A stretch of DNA of 64,000 nt from Calothrix sp. PCC 7103 (GTDB taxonomy: Bacteria; Cyanobacteriota; Cyanobacteriia; Cyanobacteriales; Nostocaceae). Shown one piece after another: positions 8,112 through 17,220 of this stretch (its first letter is position 1; the number at the start of each line of letters is the position of its first letter). Below the pieces are notes generated by a model, which saw only the letters and a program-made list of their open reading frames with translations, was not told where the DNA came from and did no database searches. The translations under genes and the position numbers were made by a program. The DNA is taken from NCBI RefSeq assembly GCF_000331305.1, contig NZ_KB217478.1, forward strand, positions 7,781,481 through 7,845,480, read 5' to 3'.

Positions 8112-9617
8112 TTATTTGCTATCCTCCGTGCTATCCTTCGTGTTCAATTCCAAAATTAGTCCGCCAAAAATAATGGTCGATGTTAAAATAATGGAAAAAA
8201 TTCTCTCTATTAGCTGTGTTTTTTCTTTATCGCTTTGTCCCTTTTTGCCGTAACTATCATCTTTTTGTTTTTTACTTGTACTCTGTAAAGATTGAGCATA
8301 AAGTTGGTTAGCACGTTGGGTAACTATTAAATTACCTTCAACTAAACCAGTCTTAACTTCTACCATATCTCGAAAAGATTGACCGAAAGTAGCTTTGACA
8401 GCTTTAAAGGCATTACCATTTTGCACGTAAACTAATTTTTTACCATTCGCATCTACTATTGATGTATAGGGAATCGTTATTTTAGAAGCAGTTTTATCTG
8501 TAATTACCTCTAACTCAGCAATCATTCCCGGTTTAAGCGAACCATCTAAATTGTTTATTTCCGCTTGTATGGGTACAACTCGCGTTTCTCCTTGCACGAA
8601 GGTGTTAATTTGTGTAATTCGACCTTCAAAAGTTTTGTTGGGTAAAGAAGCAACTTTAATTTTAACTTTTTGACCATTTTTTACTTTGCTATCGCCTTTT
8701 TCGTAAATATTAGCTACGACGAACGTGCGACCATCGTTTAATATAGTTATTAACTTATCACTTGAAGAATACGAGAGTTCATTTAGACTAACAGAACGTT
8801 CGGCAACTGTTCCGGAAATCGGAGCCGTAATTGTTACCAATCCTTCAGAATTTGCTGATGTTCCTAGTTGTTGTAAACGATTGTTGTAAATAGTATTGCT
8901 GAGTTGAATTTGAGATTTTGCTTTTTCAACGTCCGCTTGAGCGCGTTGAAGTTGAGCAAGGGTCAGTTTAAGTTGTGTCTGAGCGGCAACACCCGATTGA
9001 GAATTCGGTAATTCTTGCAGCGACAAGTCGAAGAACGCGCGTCCAACTTCGCTTTCCGCCGGAATAAATTGAGTCTGATTTTTTGAAGAAGTAAGTTCAG
9101 AAGAAGCTGTTTCTTGTTTTGCTTGAGATAACTTTAGTTGCTGACGTTCAAGATTATATGTGACTAATCTTAAATCTGCTTGTGCTTTTTGCAATACAGC
9201 AAGTGCCTCTTCTTGCTTTGCTACTGAACCCACACGCAATTCTAACAACTTAGGGAAAGCAACAATAGCAACTGGCTGATTCTTTTTAACTTTACTACCT
9301 GGTTTCACCAACAACTTAACTAATTTACTTGCTAGCGGTGCTGTTACATCAATTTGTTGGTCGGGAAAAATTTCGATTTTCCCTGTCGTTTTTATACCAA
9401 CATCGAATGATTGTTTTTTTACTGATTCGACTTTTATACCTAATCGTTGAGCTGTTTGGGCATCAATATTTACTAAACTTTTAGCATCGTTTCCCCACTT
9501 GAACCAACTGGCGCCATTGTCGTCGTTTCCTGCGTCTGCCAATACTGCTGATGGCGTTATCAACACAAGTAAATTAAGAATAGCGCGAACTAATGCATTT
9601 GTATTGATATTAATCAT
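8112..9617 (-). CDS. Efflux RND-type periplasmic adaptor (HlyD/CusB family), orphan
   Basis: This 501-residue protein has a signal-peptide-like start (LLVLITPSAVLADAG). Two half-lipoyl/barrel segments (about 70-115 and 255-300; VTAPLASKLVKLLVKPGSKV and ITAPISGTVAE) flank a long helical hairpin (about 115-250), followed by a beta-barrel and membrane-proximal region to about 430. This is the order of membrane-fusion proteins of heavy-metal or drug efflux pumps. Unusually there is a further hydrophobic segment near the C-terminus (about 468-487, IFSIILTSTIIFGGLIL), which most family members lack. No RND pump or outer-membrane partner gene is adjacent. The gene sits wholly inside the segment bracketed by the 161-bp direct repeats. 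Confidence 0.87.
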   Translation of the reverse strand: MININTNALVRAILNLLVLITPSAVLADAGNDDNGASWFKWGNDAKSLVNIDAQTAQRLGIKVESVKKQSFDVGIKTTGKIEIFPDQQIDVTAPLASKLVKLLVKPGSKVKKNQPVAIVAFPKLLELRVGSVAKQEEALAVLQKAQADLRLVTYNLERQQLKLSQAKQETASSELTSSKNQTQFIPAESEVGRAFFDLSLQELPNSQSGVAAQTQLKLTLAQLQRAQADVEKAKSQIQLSNTIYNNRLQQLGTSANSEGLVTITAPISGTVAERSVSLNELSYSSSDKLITILNDGRTFVVANIYEKGDSKVKNGQKVKIKVASLPNKTFEGRITQINTFVQGETRVVPIQAEINNLDGSLKPGMIAELEVITDKTASKITIPYTSIVDANGKKLVYVQNGNAFKAVKATFGQSFRDMVEVKTGLVEGNLIVTQRANQLYAQSLQSTSKKQKDDSYGKKGQSDKEKTQLIERIFSIILTSTIIFGGLILELNTKDSTEDSK

Positions 9618-9810
9618 ATTTGAGATGCATTTACAGATGTGCTTTTAAACTCGCGCCCTTGCACGCTTGTATTTAATATACAGCATAGTGTACCTAACTT
9701 ACAAAGCTCAATCGGTTGATGCCATCGACCAGAAAGCAGCATTCAAGAAAGAGACGCGGAGACTGGGGGACGCTTTTTGAATTTGTCTAAAACTATACCG
9801 GATACTGAAT

Positions 9811-9971
9811 ATTGATGAGCAATTGCTGAAGCTAGAAGATGATTAATGACTCTTTAAAAATTCGGTTTTGGAGATAAAACATTATTGTTTTTTTGAGTTT
9901 TGATGACCTTACCAGGACTAATAAAAGAAACTCCTTGCTGAAATTCAGTAGCAATCATAATTGCCTCCACT
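9811..9971. repeat. 161-bp direct repeat, copy B
   Basis: This is the second copy of 7933-8093 (offset 1878 bp, four substitutions, no gaps). Here the DUF3124 gene end is functional and the antiporter end is the orphan fragment (IDEQLLKLEDD still readable before its TAA). Three of the four differences can be read as synonymous or conservative in the functional gene, and copy A has accumulated V-to-A and V-to-F changes in its useless DUF3124 fragment. Confidence 0.93.
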
Positions 9972-10426
9972 ATAGGTTCAGAAATTTCAGTTTGGGCTAC
10001 CCACTCGACAATAAAATTTGCTCCTAAACCTCCACTAATATCACTTCTTTGCACAAAAAAATCTGTAGAAGCTAATGGATCGAGTTGAATAGCTTGCTTC
10101 AAATACTGGTTGACTAATTTACCAGCTGAATCGTAGTATAGCACTGAAGTAATAATCATCGGTCGATTCAAATCAGTATTACGAATACTAAGCGTAGCTG
10201 CTAAATTTAAAGGTTCTTTTTGATCAGAGTGATAAATATAGGAATAGATAGGTACATAAATAGTTTGACCTGTTGCTATCTTAAAATTTTTATCCAAAGT
10301 CACTACCTTTTGAGATGGATTTATCTGATTAGTATTTGATCGTGACTTTAGTGGATTCTCTGATAATGTGCAAGAGGCAAGAAAAATAAATGCAATAAAT
10401 AAAGAAAAATGTGGGTACAGCTTCAT
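9854..10426 (-). CDS. DUF3124 family lipoprotein
   Basis: This 190-residue protein has a signal peptide ending in FLASC, a clear lipobox (cysteine at about residue 19), so it is probably anchored on the periplasmic side of a membrane. The body contains VYVPIYSYIYHSDQ-like and LAATLSIRNTDLNRPMIITSVLYYD segments that I associate with DUF3124, whose function is unknown. It starts 6 bp after the stop codon of the TrkA-like gene, so the two are surely cotranscribed. Its C-terminal coding sequence is duplicated at 7933-8093. A role with K+ or Na+ homeostasis is suggested only by its neighbours. Confidence 0.8.
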   Translation of the reverse strand: MKLYPHFSLFIAFIFLASCTLSENPLKSRSNTNQINPSQKVVTLDKNFKIATGQTIYVPIYSYIYHSDQKEPLNLAATLSIRNTDLNRPMIITSVLYYDSAGKLVNQYLKQAIQLDPLASTDFFVQRSDISGGLGANFIVEWVAQTEISEPIVEAIMIATEFQQGVSFISPGKVIKTQKNNNVLSPKPNF

Positions 10427-10432
10427 TTCAGT

Positions 10433-11110
10433 TTATTTACAACCTTCTATAAAATCAATAACTTGATGTAATGAGCCGGGTTTTGTCGCAATCAGCACAG
10501 TTGAAGTAGGTTCCAGTACTGTACTACCGTTAGGAATCGTTAAATCTTCGTGCGGATGAGATTGATAGCCAATAATTAGAGACCCAGTAGGAAAACGGGA
10601 ATCCTGAGCAATTTCGGCAACACTACGACCAATAACATAGCAATTATTTGGGATAGAAAGTTTCAACACCTCAATCTGACCTTGCTCAAAATGCATCATT
10701 GATTCCACTTGCGGATACTCAATGGCATTTACCATCGTGTTAACCGCTAGCTCAACAGTACTGATAATATGATTGGCTCCAACCAAACGTAGCGGTTCGG
10801 CAAAATCGGGATGACTCATCCGACTTATAATATGGGGGACACCGTAATGTTTAGCGAGAGTCACCATCGCCAAATTTAAGGCATCACTGCGGAGAACAGC
10901 TGCTAAAGCATCGGCTTTACGAATTCCAGCTTCTAACAACACTTCTGTACTGACTGCACTTCCTTCAAAAGCCATCGCTCCCACTTGTTCACGGGCATAG
11001 TGACAAGCATTAGGGTCAATATCAATAACGGCAACAGTATGCCCTAATTCTACCAATTTTTGAGCCAAACTTAGCCCCACTAAGCCTGCTCCACCAATTA
11101 GCACATACAT
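10433..11110 (-). CDS. TrkA/KTN NAD-binding potassium-transport regulator
   Basis: This 225-residue protein starts MYVLIGGAGLVGLSLAQKL, a Rossmann NAD-binding site with GGAGLVG at 6-12 and the ribose-binding acidic residue in VAVIDIDP. TrkA_N occupies about 1-130 and a TrkA_C (RCK_C) domain about 140-225 (VLKLSIPNNCYVIGRSVAEIA). Cytoplasmic KTN/RCK proteins gate K+ channels or Trk/Ktr transporters in response to NAD(H) or nucleotides. No channel gene is next to it; the neighbours are a DUF3124 lipoprotein gene (6 bp downstream) and a P-type ATPase. Confidence 0.92.
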   Translation of the reverse strand: MYVLIGGAGLVGLSLAQKLVELGHTVAVIDIDPNACHYAREQVGAMAFEGSAVSTEVLLEAGIRKADALAAVLRSDALNLAMVTLAKHYGVPHIISRMSHPDFAEPLRLVGANHIISTVELAVNTMVNAIEYPQVESMMHFEQGQIEVLKLSIPNNCYVIGRSVAEIAQDSRFPTGSLIIGYQSHPHEDLTIPNGSTVLEPTSTVLIATKPGSLHQVIDFIEGCK

Positions 11111-11246
11111 TGGCTGCTCCTGATACTTTTTGACTTCCTACTATCACTATACACCTACTTAAAACTTGATAAAACTGGTATCAGAGTTACAAATATTCAA
11201 ACAAACGCTTTAATGTTACCAAATACTCCCCTTGGAATAGCAAAGC

Positions 11247-13994
11247 TTAATCAAGAGGGTCAAAGCGATTGACTAATGCAGCTACTAAAATCATTGGTAA
11301 ACCTGCAACAACACAAATTAACCATTGATTTATATTAAGCGGCGCCGTTGAAAACAAATTGTTCATTAAACTCCATTGACTAAAAATTATTTGTAAGACT
11401 ATAGTTGCCACAATACCAACAATAATTGCGGAAGCATCGCTAATATTGTGTTTAACTCCACGTATCGTATCGATAATTATTGCACCTAGCTTGCTGATAC
11501 TTAAAAGATAAAAGACTCTACCAGCAACTAAAGCTTGAATTGCCATAGTACGTGCTAAGTCAATATTTGCTGTTGTTTGTCTTATCCATTCAAACATGCC
11601 AAAAATCAAAATCCAGTTGAAAACAGAAATAACTCCGATACGCTTAATTAAACTGCCAGAAAGTAAAGCTTGGCGAGGGTTACGCGGTGGTTGCCGCATC
11701 ACTCGCTTGGAAGAAGGCTCAAATGCTAAAGGTACAGTCATAGCAATGGAGTTAACCATATTCAACCAGAGAACTTGTAAAGATAATATAGGTAACACTC
11801 TGGCAAATAATACACTAATCAAAATCGTCATCGATTCGCCACCGTTGACTGGTAATATAAAAGCAATAGCTTTGAGCAAATTACGATAAACGGTTCGCCC
11901 TTCTTGAACCGCAGCTTGTATCGAAGCAAAATTATCATCCGTCAATATCATATCCGATGCTTCTTTTGCTACCTCAGTTCCGGCACCTCCCATTGCAATG
12001 CCAATATCTGCTTGTTTTAGTGCAGGTGCATCATTAACACCATCACCTGTCATGGCAACTATTTCACCTGTAGATTGTAGTGCCTCAACAATACGCAGTT
12101 TCTGTTCAGGTGCCACACGAGCAAATACTACCCCATCTTCAACAGCTGTTTTTAGTTGTTGATTATCCATTTGGGCAAGTTGTTGTCCGGTAAAAGCCAT
12201 CACTTCGCCATTCTTATTAAATCCCATACGTTTAGCTATAGCCTGTGCAGTTACAGCATGGTCACCTGTAATCATTTTTACTTGAATACCAGCTTCTTGA
12301 CAGGCTTGTACTGCTATAATTGCTTCGCTTCGGGGTGGGTCGATCATCCCTTGCAACCCTAAAAAAATCAAATCGTTTTGAATATCCCCGTGGTCAAGGG
12401 AGTTTTTAGTTGTGGGAACATTTTTTTTAGCAAAAGCTAATACTCTTAAACCCTGTTGAGCCATTGCATTAACAGAGGAATGTATAGTATTCGCTTGTAT
12501 AGGAACTATTTCACCCTCTGCATCTAACATTTGCCGACAGGATTTGAGAATTGCTTCAACTGAACCTTTAACGTAGATAGTAGAGACGTGATTAATCACG
12601 TCTCTACGAATATTATTCCCTCCTTGATGTAAAGTTGCCATGTATTGAAACTCAGACTCGAAGGGAATTACATCAAGTCTGGGGATTTCACGTTCTAGAT
12701 TGCTCTTGTTAAATCCAATTTTATTTGCAGCAGCTATTAATGCTCCTTCTGTTGGGTCGCCAATAACTTGCCATTGTTCATCTTTTTGTTCTAAGCGTGC
12801 GTCATTGCATAAAAGTCCAGCAACTAAACACTCTACAAGTACTAGTGAAGTATTAAGGTCAACTTGCTTTTCATGTAATAAGATTTCCCCAGATGGTGCA
12901 TAACCGACTCCTGTAACTGTATAATGCTGACCTCCTGCATAAATACCTTGTACTGTCATCTGGTTTTCTGTCAAAGTACCAGTTTTATCAGAACAGATAA
13001 CAGTGGCGCCTCCGAGAGTTTCTACTGCGGGTAACTTGCGAACTATTGCGTGGCGCCGTGCCATACGTGAAACTCCAATTGCTAGAGTGACTGTAACTAC
13101 TGCGGGCAAACCTTCAGGAATAGCGCTGACAGCAAAAGCAACAGCAGCCTCAAACATTTCTGCCCAAGAATTACCGTATCCTAATCCAACTGCAAATGTT
13201 AGCGCTGCAATACCAAGAATAATATATAGTAAAGTCCGACTAAATTTATCAAACTTACGAGTTAATGGAGTTTTTAAACTTGTACCTTGTTCAATTAGCT
13301 GGCTTAGGCGCCCTGTTTCTGTAGCTTCTCCAATCGCAACAACAATACCACTACCAGTGCCAAATGTGACAAAAGTGCCTGCGTAAGCCATGTTAGTGCG
13401 TTCTGCAAGAGGAATATCAAGATTAACAGGTTGAGAATTTTTTTCAACTGCTATTGATTCACCTGTCAGTGCAGATTCATTAATTTGCAAATTCCGCGTT
13501 TGTACAAGACGTAAATCTGCTGGTACTTTGTCACCCGATGCAAGTAATACTATATCTCCAGGTACTAACTCAGTAGAAGGAACTTGTATTTTTTTACCAT
13601 TTCTTAAAATAGTGGCATTAGTTCGCACAGAAGAAGCTAAAGCAGCAATGGCACTTTCAGCTTTTGATTCTTGAATAAAACCAATGATGGCATTAATTAA
13701 CGTTACACCCCAAATTACCCAAGCATTTACCCACTGTCCGATTATTGCTTTGATGGCGCCTGCAATTAGTAATATATATAGTAGTGGTTGGTTAAATTGC
13801 TGTAAAAATTTTACTATGGGACTAGTGCCTGGTTTAGCCTTGAGTTCGTTGGCACCGAAATCTGATTGTCTCTTGGCAACTTCTGACTCGCTTAAACCTG
13901 TTTTTAAGTCAGTTTCTAAGTGGCGCGTAATTTCATTTGTAGATAGTTGATGCCATTGGCTCGATTGAATTATTTCTTTTGATTCTACTCTCAT
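11247..13994 (-). CDS. P-type cation-transporting ATPase (P2-like)
   Basis: This 915-residue protein has an N-terminal cation ATPase domain (about 10-75), actuator TGES (177-180), M4 motif PEGLP (293-297), phosphorylation site D336 in [18 protein letters not shown] in the nucleotide domain, ITGDH and TGDGVNDAP, and about ten membrane segments. The order matches P2-type pumps. In M6 the sequence is [17 protein letters not shown], so the aspartate present in the NLVTD motif of Ca2+-ATPases is missing; Ca2+ specificity should not be assumed. A perfect 28-bp palindrome (12580-12607) is translated in frame just before the KGSVEAIL motif. A TCAC element lies 86 bp upstream of the start. Confidence 0.93.
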   Translation of the reverse strand: MRVESKEIIQSSQWHQLSTNEITRHLETDLKTGLSESEVAKRQSDFGANELKAKPGTSPIVKFLQQFNQPLLYILLIAGAIKAIIGQWVNAWVIWGVTLINAIIGFIQESKAESAIAALASSVRTNATILRNGKKIQVPSTELVPGDIVLLASGDKVPADLRLVQTRNLQINESALTGESIAVEKNSQPVNLDIPLAERTNMAYAGTFVTFGTGSGIVVAIGEATETGRLSQLIEQGTSLKTPLTRKFDKFSRTLLYIILGIAALTFAVGLGYGNSWAEMFEAAVAFAVSAIPEGLPAVVTVTLAIGVSRMARRHAIVRKLPAVETLGGATVICSDKTGTLTENQMTVQGIYAGGQHYTVTGVGYAPSGEILLHEKQVDLNTSLVLVECLVAGLLCNDARLEQKDEQWQVIGDPTEGALIAAANKIGFNKSNLEREIPRLDVIPFESEFQYMATLHQGGNNIRRDVINHVSTIYVKGSVEAILKSCRQMLDAEGEIVPIQANTIHSSVNAMAQQGLRVLAFAKKNVPTTKNSLDHGDIQNDLIFLGLQGMIDPPRSEAIIAVQACQEAGIQVKMITGDHAVTAQAIAKRMGFNKNGEVMAFTGQQLAQMDNQQLKTAVEDGVVFARVAPEQKLRIVEALQSTGEIVAMTGDGVNDAPALKQADIGIAMGGAGTEVAKEASDMILTDDNFASIQAAVQEGRTVYRNLLKAIAFILPVNGGESMTILISVLFARVLPILSLQVLWLNMVNSIAMTVPLAFEPSSKRVMRQPPRNPRQALLSGSLIKRIGVISVFNWILIFGMFEWIRQTTANIDLARTMAIQALVAGRVFYLLSISKLGAIIIDTIRGVKHNISDASAIIVGIVATIVLQIIFSQWSLMNNLFSTAPLNINQWLICVVAGLPMILVAALVNRFDPLD
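12580..12607. repeat. GTAGAGAC-type palindrome inside the ATPase gene
   Basis: This is a perfect 28-bp palindrome with half-site GTAGAGACGTGATT. It is translated in frame as part of [11 protein letters not shown] in the nucleotide-binding domain. Relatives occur at 19872, 32267, 47643 and 56524. Confidence 0.9.
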
Positions 13995-14079
13995 ATTCTT
14001 TAGTTTATAATTGTTTTAATCTGCATCTACGTTACTTTGTACAAATTAGGTTATATATCTTATATATATTGTCGAACAG

Positions 14080-14098
14080 AAATGTGATTGAAATGTGA
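14080..14098 (-). promoter_or_regulatory. TCAC direct-repeat site 3, upstream of the P-type ATPase
   Basis: On the minus strand it reads TCACATTTCAATCACATTT, two TCACATTT half-sites exactly 11 bp apart. The site is 86 bp upstream of the ATPase ATG and has the same orientation relative to its gene as sites 1 and 2. Confidence 0.55.
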
Positions 14099-14103
14099 TA
14101 GAA

Positions 14104-14131
14104 TCCCCCTTCCGCGCGCGGAAGAGGGGGC
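14104..14131. repeat. C-rich/G-rich hairpin repeat
   Basis: A CCCCCTTCCGCG arm pairs with CGCGGAAGAGGGGG with one bulged base. It lies between the ATPase promoter region and the GlsB gene and resembles the CCCCCTT...AAGGGGG repeats at 23702-23812. It is a probable dispersed cyanobacterial repeat. Confidence 0.75.
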
Positions 14132-14266
14132 TAGGGGCGATTAAAATTTAAATATACCTAATGACAAATCAAATAATTATATTGACGCAAATATGAAGAC
14201 ACAATTTCTTGCATCTCCATGAATAATTATTTTGCGTTCAGCTTTAAAAGTAATTGTCAATATTGA

Positions 14267-14539
14267 CTAAGCCGCTCTACGAGTAAGCAAGTTGTACAAG
14301 AATACAGTTATTAAGGCGCCAATAACTGCAACAACTATACCGCCCAAAGAGAGACTGCTTGCAGTTAGCGTAAATGTACCCGTCTGTAATAAACTAAACA
14401 AAGTACCTCCAATAAAGGCGCCAACAACTCCTAATAGAAGAGTACCAATTAAACCGCCTCCTTGTGAACCGGGATAAATCATTTTGGCTATAGCTCCCGC
14501 AATTAAACCCAAAACAATCCAAGCTAATATATTCATCAT
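14267..14539 (-). CDS. GlsB/YeaQ/YmgE family small membrane protein
   Basis: This 90-residue protein has three hydrophobic segments rich in glycine (MMNILAWIVLGLIAGAIAK, a GGGLIGTLLLGVVGAFIGG-like segment and a C-terminal IVVAVIGALITVFLYNLL). The Gly pattern G-L-I-A-G-A-I-A-K and the length match the transglycosylase-associated or GlsB family, which is induced by general or envelope stress in several bacteria; the biochemical role is unknown. It stands alone, convergent with nothing, downstream of the ATPase promoter region. Confidence 0.9.
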   Translation of the reverse strand: MMNILAWIVLGLIAGAIAKMIYPGSQGGGLIGTLLLGVVGAFIGGTLFSLLQTGTFTLTASSLSLGGIVVAVIGALITVFLYNLLTRRAA

Positions 14540-14700
14540 TTGACTCCTTTCTTCGTTATCTATTTAAATATTGCTTTACAATTTGCTGAACTATTTTTTT
14601 TACGTAGTCATATATAAATATTAGCAAGCTTTCTGGCATAACGTATCCTTCTTGAGATACATAATTACAATCTCAACCTTGGAAATTACCTAACTAGCTG

Positions 14701-14719
14701 TCACTTTTTAGTCACATTT
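14701..14719 (+). promoter_or_regulatory. TCAC direct-repeat site 2, upstream of SOD
   Basis: The site reads TCACTTTTTAGTCACATTT, identical to site 1 at 1781 in 18 of 19 positions. It is 80 bp upstream of the SOD start codon on the same strand. Confidence 0.55.
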
Positions 14720-14798
14720 CATTCTGATACTAAATATACAATTATAAATTTTATGCTTGGTGTATCCGGCGCTTATTATCAATTGGAGAAGATAGAGA

Positions 14799-15644
14799 AT
14801 GTTTAAGCTTTGGTTTTCCTTAAAATTTGTAGTCAAATCTATTTACAAAAAACTAACTATCCCAGCTTTGGCAATTATTGCACTAACAACAGGGTTATTA
14901 GTTGCTTGCCAACCACAAGAAATTACATCACCACCTACAGAAAATTCTACGACAACACCTGTAGTGACGCAAACACCTGTGACATCAAATAAACCCGTTG
15001 CTTATTCTGACAGAGAATTAGGTGCCAACCCAGCACAGTTACCACAGCTACCTTATGCTGCTAATGCTTTAGAAAAAGCTATTGATACTCAAACTATGCA
15101 ATTGCATCATGATAGACATCATCAAACATATGTTGATAACCTGAATAAAGCATTAGAACAACAGCCTAATTTGCGCGCTTCAAGTGTAGAAGCAATGCTA
15201 CGCGACTTAAATAGTGTTCCTGAAAGCATTCGTACCACAGTACGTAATAATGGTGGCGGACATTTGAACCATACAATTTTTTGGCAAATTATGAGTCCTA
15301 CGGGTGGTGGACAACCAACAGGAGAAATAGCTCAAGAAATAAATCAAACTTTTGGCGGTTTTGAACAATTTCGCAAACAATTTAATGAAGCTGGTGGAGA
15401 CCGTTTTGGTAGTGGTTGGGTATGGTTAGTGCGTAACCCTCAAGGTCAATTACAAATTGTCAATACTGCAAATCAAGATAACCCAATTATGGATGGCTTA
15501 TATCCAATTATGGGTAATGATGTCTGGGAACATGCTTACTACCTGAGATATCAAAATCGCCGTGCAGACTATTTAAATAACTGGTGGAATGTTGTGAATT
15601 GGAATGAAGTCAACCGACGTGCTATTGCATCACGCCAAGCTTAA
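14799..15644 (+). CDS. sodA: Exported lipoprotein Mn/Fe superoxide dismutase
   Basis: This 281-residue protein has a positively charged N-terminus, a hydrophobic core and the lipobox LLVAC with C37. A Thr/Pro-rich linker leads to a full SOD domain (about 80-275). The metal ligands are recognisable: H103 ([11 protein letters not shown]), H158 ([10 protein letters not shown]), D241 and H245 (DVWEHAYY). The sequence GSGWVWLV and the overall pattern favour the Mn type, but Fe cannot be excluded. It would dismutate superoxide at a membrane surface, either periplasmic or thylakoid lumen; membrane-anchored MnSODs are known in Anabaena. The ATG is preceded by TTGGAGAAGATAGAGA, which supplies a good ribosome binding site. 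A flavoprotein gene follows 38 bp later. Confidence 0.93.
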   Translation: MFKLWFSLKFVVKSIYKKLTIPALAIIALTTGLLVACQPQEITSPPTENSTTTPVVTQTPVTSNKPVAYSDRELGANPAQLPQLPYAANALEKAIDTQTMQLHHDRHHQTYVDNLNKALEQQPNLRASSVEAMLRDLNSVPESIRTTVRNNGGGHLNHTIFWQIMSPTGGGQPTGEIAQEINQTFGGFEQFRKQFNEAGGDRFGSGWVWLVRNPQGQLQIVNTANQDNPIMDGLYPIMGNDVWEHAYYLRYQNRRADYLNNWWNVVNWNEVNRRAIASRQA

Positions 15645-15682
15645 ATAAAAGTAATTTTCTACTATATAACAAGGGGTGTATC

Positions 15683-17020
15683 ATGAGAAGTCTGTTAATG
15701 CGAAGTCCAGTTGTTGTAGCTGCCAGTTGGATAGGCGCCTATATTTTAATAGCTCTTTTACCTTTGCTGCTGTTGGTAGTATATCCGGCGCCAGAAGATA
15801 AAGGCTTTTGGATTGATTTCTCTGTTGCCCTCGGTTTCATTGGTTTGGCAATGATGGCACTTCAGTTTGCTTTAACTGCGCGTATTAATCGCATTGAAGC
15901 TTCCTATGGAGTAGATATTATTCTCCAATTTCATCGTTATATCTCTTTAGTCGCGTTCGCCTTAATTCTTATCCATCCATTGATATTATTTGTCGCACAG
16001 CCAGAAACACTACAACTTTTAAACTTTTTTACAGCACCTTGGCGAGCAAGAATGGCTATTTTAGCAACGTTAGCATTAATTGCGCTAGTTGTCACAACTA
16101 TTTGGCGCCAACAATTGAAAATACCCTACGAACCTTGGCGTACATCCCACGGTATTTTTGCAGTCTTGGCAGTAGGTTTGGGGTTAGGGCACGCTATTGG
16201 TGTAGGTAATTACTTGGGATTATTTTGGAAAAGTATATTGTGGACAGGTATTGCGCTTATTGCACTTTGGTTGTTGGTCTACGTGCGTTTAGTGAAACCT
16301 TGGTTCATGCTAAAAAAGCCCTACTTAGTTGAAGAAGTACGTCCAGAACGTGGAAATGTATGGACGCTAGCACTAAGACCTATCGGACACAAAGGTTTTT
16401 GCTTTGAACCTGGACAGTTTGCCTGGATAACTCTTAATATTTCCCCCTTTCGGATGCGCGAACATCCATTCTCTATGTCTTCCAATGGAGATAATTTAGA
16501 ACGTATTGAGTTTAGTATCAAAGCTTTAGGCGACTTTACCAATACTATCAAAGATGTAGCACCGGGAACTAAAGCTTTTTTAGATGGCCCATACGGAGTT
16601 TTTACAACAGAACGTTATGAAGACTCAGCAGGATTTGTATTAATAGCAGGTGGTATCGGTATTACACCAATGATGAGTGTACTTTTAACTGCCTCTAAGC
16701 GTAAAGACGAGCGTCCTTATTTACTTATCTATGCCAGCAAAAAATGGGAAGATATAACCTTCCGTGAAGAATTGGATGAATTACAACAAAAGTTAGACTT
16801 AAAAATCATTCATGTTCTAAGAGAACCACTAGAAGACTGGTCAGGTGAAACAGGCTATGTAGACAAAGAATTACTACAGCGTTATATTCCGAAGCGGCGC
16901 GGTACAAGGCAATATCTTATTTGTGCGGCGCCAAAAATGATGGAACAAGTAGAGTTAGCACTGCATCAACTCGATGTTCCACCTACAAATATTCACATGG
17001 AACATTTCAATCTTGTTTAA
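15683..17020 (+). CDS. Ferric-reductase-like transmembrane flavoprotein
   Basis: This 445-residue protein has six hydrophobic segments in residues 12-215 with paired histidines suited to haem ligation (FHRYISLVAFALILIHP and TSHGIFAVLAVGLGLGHAIG), the ferric-reductase-like domain. The C-terminal half (about 220-445) is a ferredoxin-reductase-type module with an FAD motif REHPFSMSS and an NAD(P) site in IAGGIGITPMMS, ending in the usual aromatic-poor HMEHFNLV. It would move electrons from NAD(P)H through FAD and haem across the membrane to a metal or oxygen acceptor. It follows the SOD gene closely, so coexpression in oxidative or iron stress is plausible. Confidence 0.92.
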   Translation: MRSLLMRSPVVVAASWIGAYILIALLPLLLLVVYPAPEDKGFWIDFSVALGFIGLAMMALQFALTARINRIEASYGVDIILQFHRYISLVAFALILIHPLILFVAQPETLQLLNFFTAPWRARMAILATLALIALVVTTIWRQQLKIPYEPWRTSHGIFAVLAVGLGLGHAIGVGNYLGLFWKSILWTGIALIALWLLVYVRLVKPWFMLKKPYLVEEVRPERGNVWTLALRPIGHKGFCFEPGQFAWITLNISPFRMREHPFSMSSNGDNLERIEFSIKALGDFTNTIKDVAPGTKAFLDGPYGVFTTERYEDSAGFVLIAGGIGITPMMSVLLTASKRKDERPYLLIYASKKWEDITFREELDELQQKLDLKIIHVLREPLEDWSGETGYVDKELLQRYIPKRRGTRQYLICAAPKMMEQVELALHQLDVPPTNIHMEHFNLV

Positions 17021-17050
17021 GAGATTTTATTTAAATTCAACAATCCCACC

Positions 17051-17188
17051 ATGCGTTACAGTATAATGCTTCAACTAGTTATAGGCATCACTTTAGTTTT
17101 AGTTGGTGGTGCCGCAATCTTTGCCTGGATACAAAACCGCCCTAACCCACCTCAGCAGGGTGCTTCACTAACAGAACAAACAAAGTAA
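17051..17188 (+). CDS. 45-residue single-span membrane protein
   Basis: An ATG at 17051 opens a 45-codon frame starting MRYSIMLQLVIGITLVLVGG, with one membrane segment (about 6-25) followed by a short polar tail rich in N, P, Q and T. It starts 30 bp after the flavoprotein stop and ends 32 bp before the SDR gene, in the same direction, so it fits inside an operon. Small single-span proteins can stabilise membrane oxidoreductases; association with the flavoprotein is inference. Only hydrophobic pattern and context support it. Confidence 0.6.
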   Translation: MRYSIMLQLVIGITLVLVGGAAIFAWIQNRPNPPQQGASLTEQTK

Positions 17189-17220
17189 GATTGAATAGTT
17201 AACAAGAAGGAGAAATTACT

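Noticed and set aside
7933-9971. Insertion sequence or composite transposon around the efflux-adaptor gene
   Set aside because: There is no transposase frame and no short terminal inverted repeats; the bracketing repeats are duplicated ends of host genes.
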